Positions 62,885 to 64,000 of a stretch of 64,000 nucleotides of DNA are shown piece after piece. The position numbers and the translations under genes are program-made. The notes below the pieces were generated by a model that saw only the letters and a list, made by a program, of their open reading frames with translations, was not told where the DNA came from and did not search any database. This stretch comes from Diabrotica undecimpunctata. Taxonomy: Eukaryota; Arthropoda; Insecta; Coleoptera; Chrysomelidae. The DNA is taken from contig NC_092806.1 of the NCBI RefSeq assembly GCF_040954645.1, forward strand, positions 128,858,952-128,922,951, given 5' to 3'. Every line of letters begins with the position of its first letter. Position 1 is the stretch's first letter.

Positions 62885-64000
62885 ACAAATACCACTCCTC
62901 ATACCTAATATCTTTTGTACCCATCTTTGCTGTGTTGGGCAAGATTTAGTATTGGTGACGTACATGATCTTTCCTGTCTATAGCAACTTTTGTCTTTTAA
63001 TTTGAGTTTTTCTTCTGTTTTACCTCTTGAGAAGTATTTTCTAAAGCTGACAAAATAAATATATTGACCGATAGCTTTTGTGGTCGTTGGAGTTTTTGCC
63101 AGGTTTAAGCAAGGCAACAACTTTGTCTTTGCTTTGTTTATCTGAAGACTTTGGATATCAGTAACTGTTGTATTTTTGGTCCAAATTTTATAATAAGCTT
63201 TGTGCTCAGATCTTCAGTCAGTGCCGTACTATTCTTCATTATATACGTAGATAGTGGATCCAAGCTCAACATCGTTAAAAGGTTCCTTCAGCTGACTGGT
63301 TTTGTCCTCTCTCATTTTAAGTTTTTCTTTGCTTCTTTGCCGGCAGAGATAGCACTTTTACATTTATTATGTGATTTTCAGCGATCAGCTTAATACCAAA
63401 TACACTATTTTTTGCCTTCTATGTATTTTCTGCACTAGAAATGCGTCACATTTGTGCTAAGCGCATATGTCTGATAAGGTTAAGTAAAGTAAAGTGTGTT
63501 TATCTTTAGATATGCCCTTAATATTTATAGACATTATTAGAATAATTGATCCTAAAAAGGACCGATTTGACACAAATCATATTGACCGGGTGATTCTGAT
63601 TAGCCGATTAATTAATTATTCATTACCCAGGGTACAACTGATTACGGTGGTCTTATTTGTACTCAAATTTTCGTAAAGGCTTTTCTTTTGAACCCCATAA
63701 GAAATGGCTAATTAACTTTTCATTAAAAATAATTTTACACACTGTTACTTTTCGACGATATTTCGAATCAGATTTGTATAGTAATAAGTATAGTTAATAT
63801 GAAGTCTCTTTGTGAAAAGTAAATGAGTTTGTAATATCGGTCACAACTCATATATGAATGATAAGGACATAAACGGTTAAAATAAGTGCACAGAATTTTA
63901 ACTAAATATATCGGCGCCATTGTTTAGGAGATGGATTTATCCCAGAGATTAAAGGTTAAATGTATATTCCAGGTTCTATCTACGTATTTTCATTACTAAA
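62885..64000 (-). mobile_element. Jockey-like LINE with internal deletion, copy 2 (runs off the window)
   Basis: Aligned by eye with 56570-57735 in the same orientation. Shared blocks include the RT lead LNLAKTPTTTKAIGQYIYFV (in one frame), EEKLKLKDKSCYRQERS and LNLAQHSKDGYKRY. They also include the TCCAAGCTCAACATCGTTRA block (63258) and the ATATTTCGAATCAGATTTGT block (63758). It carries extra small deletions relative to copy 1 and ends at the window edge. Confidence 0.75.

Overview
This is an A+T-rich stretch of eukaryotic nuclear DNA made almost entirely of transposable elements in various states of decay. The mix points to an insect with a large, repeat-rich genome. It holds endonuclease/reverse-transcriptase LINEs with AAGAAG-type 3' tails, Jockey-like LINEs, Penelope-like elements (PLEs), hAT, PIF/Harbinger and mariner-like DNA transposons, a tRNA-derived SINE and a DUF7869-type element. 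An 18S rRNA fragment at 3.2-4.1 kb reads like arthropod, possibly beetle, 18S; the species is inference. I see no host protein gene I can name, and no functional tRNA or rRNA gene.

Layout. 0-3.2 kb: SINE (minus strand, 12-bp target duplication), a cluster of (AT)n tracts and two LINE scraps. 3.2-4.1 kb: an inverted-plus-direct 18S rRNA insert bounded by 16-bp direct repeats. 5.6-7.3 kb: family A LINE. 7.5-8.7 kb: PLE remnant with GIY-YIG domain. 10.2-12.3 kb: hAT transposon with a BED finger and a likely intron. 13.5-14.85 kb: a non-coding element with two 388-390-bp tandem units, each carrying a type I hammerhead ribozyme, bounded by 17-bp direct repeats (retrozyme-like). 15.4-16 kb: two PLE pieces in inverted arrangement. 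16.8-18.4 kb: RNase H-bearing LINE. 19-29 kb: nested LINEs of several families plus an internally deleted Harbinger element. 30-33.9 kb: the most complete LINE (ORF1, endonuclease, RT, C-terminus), itself hit by another LINE. 35-37.4 kb: a LINE split by an unidentified insert. 38.7 kb: second SINE copy. 39.1-41.3 kb: mariner-like element with about 510-bp terminal inverted repeats. 41.8-43.9 kb: family A LINE. 44.4-46.1 kb: DUF7869-type coding remnant interrupted by a PLE-terminus palindrome. 47.6-64 kb: more LINEs, including two related Jockey-like copies 6.3 kb apart that share the same internal structure.

Family names used here. Family A: minus or plus LINEs whose C-terminus reads YRRMLKIPWTD-like and whose tail is AAGAAG. 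Family B: RT with GIRQGDSLSPLLFN, C-terminus MTYAAETRADT-like. Family C: RT with GVRQGDTISPKLFNQALED. Family D: the ORF1-bearing element at 30-33.9 kb. Families A-D look like insect endonuclease-RT (RTE-like) LINEs, but clade assignment needs a tree.

The parts fit together functionally: PLE reverse transcriptase is the natural candidate for mobilising the hammerhead tandem element, and LINE machinery for mobilising the SINE and the 18S insert. All protein-coding copies are broken by stops, frameshifts or truncation, so none looks autonomous as it stands.
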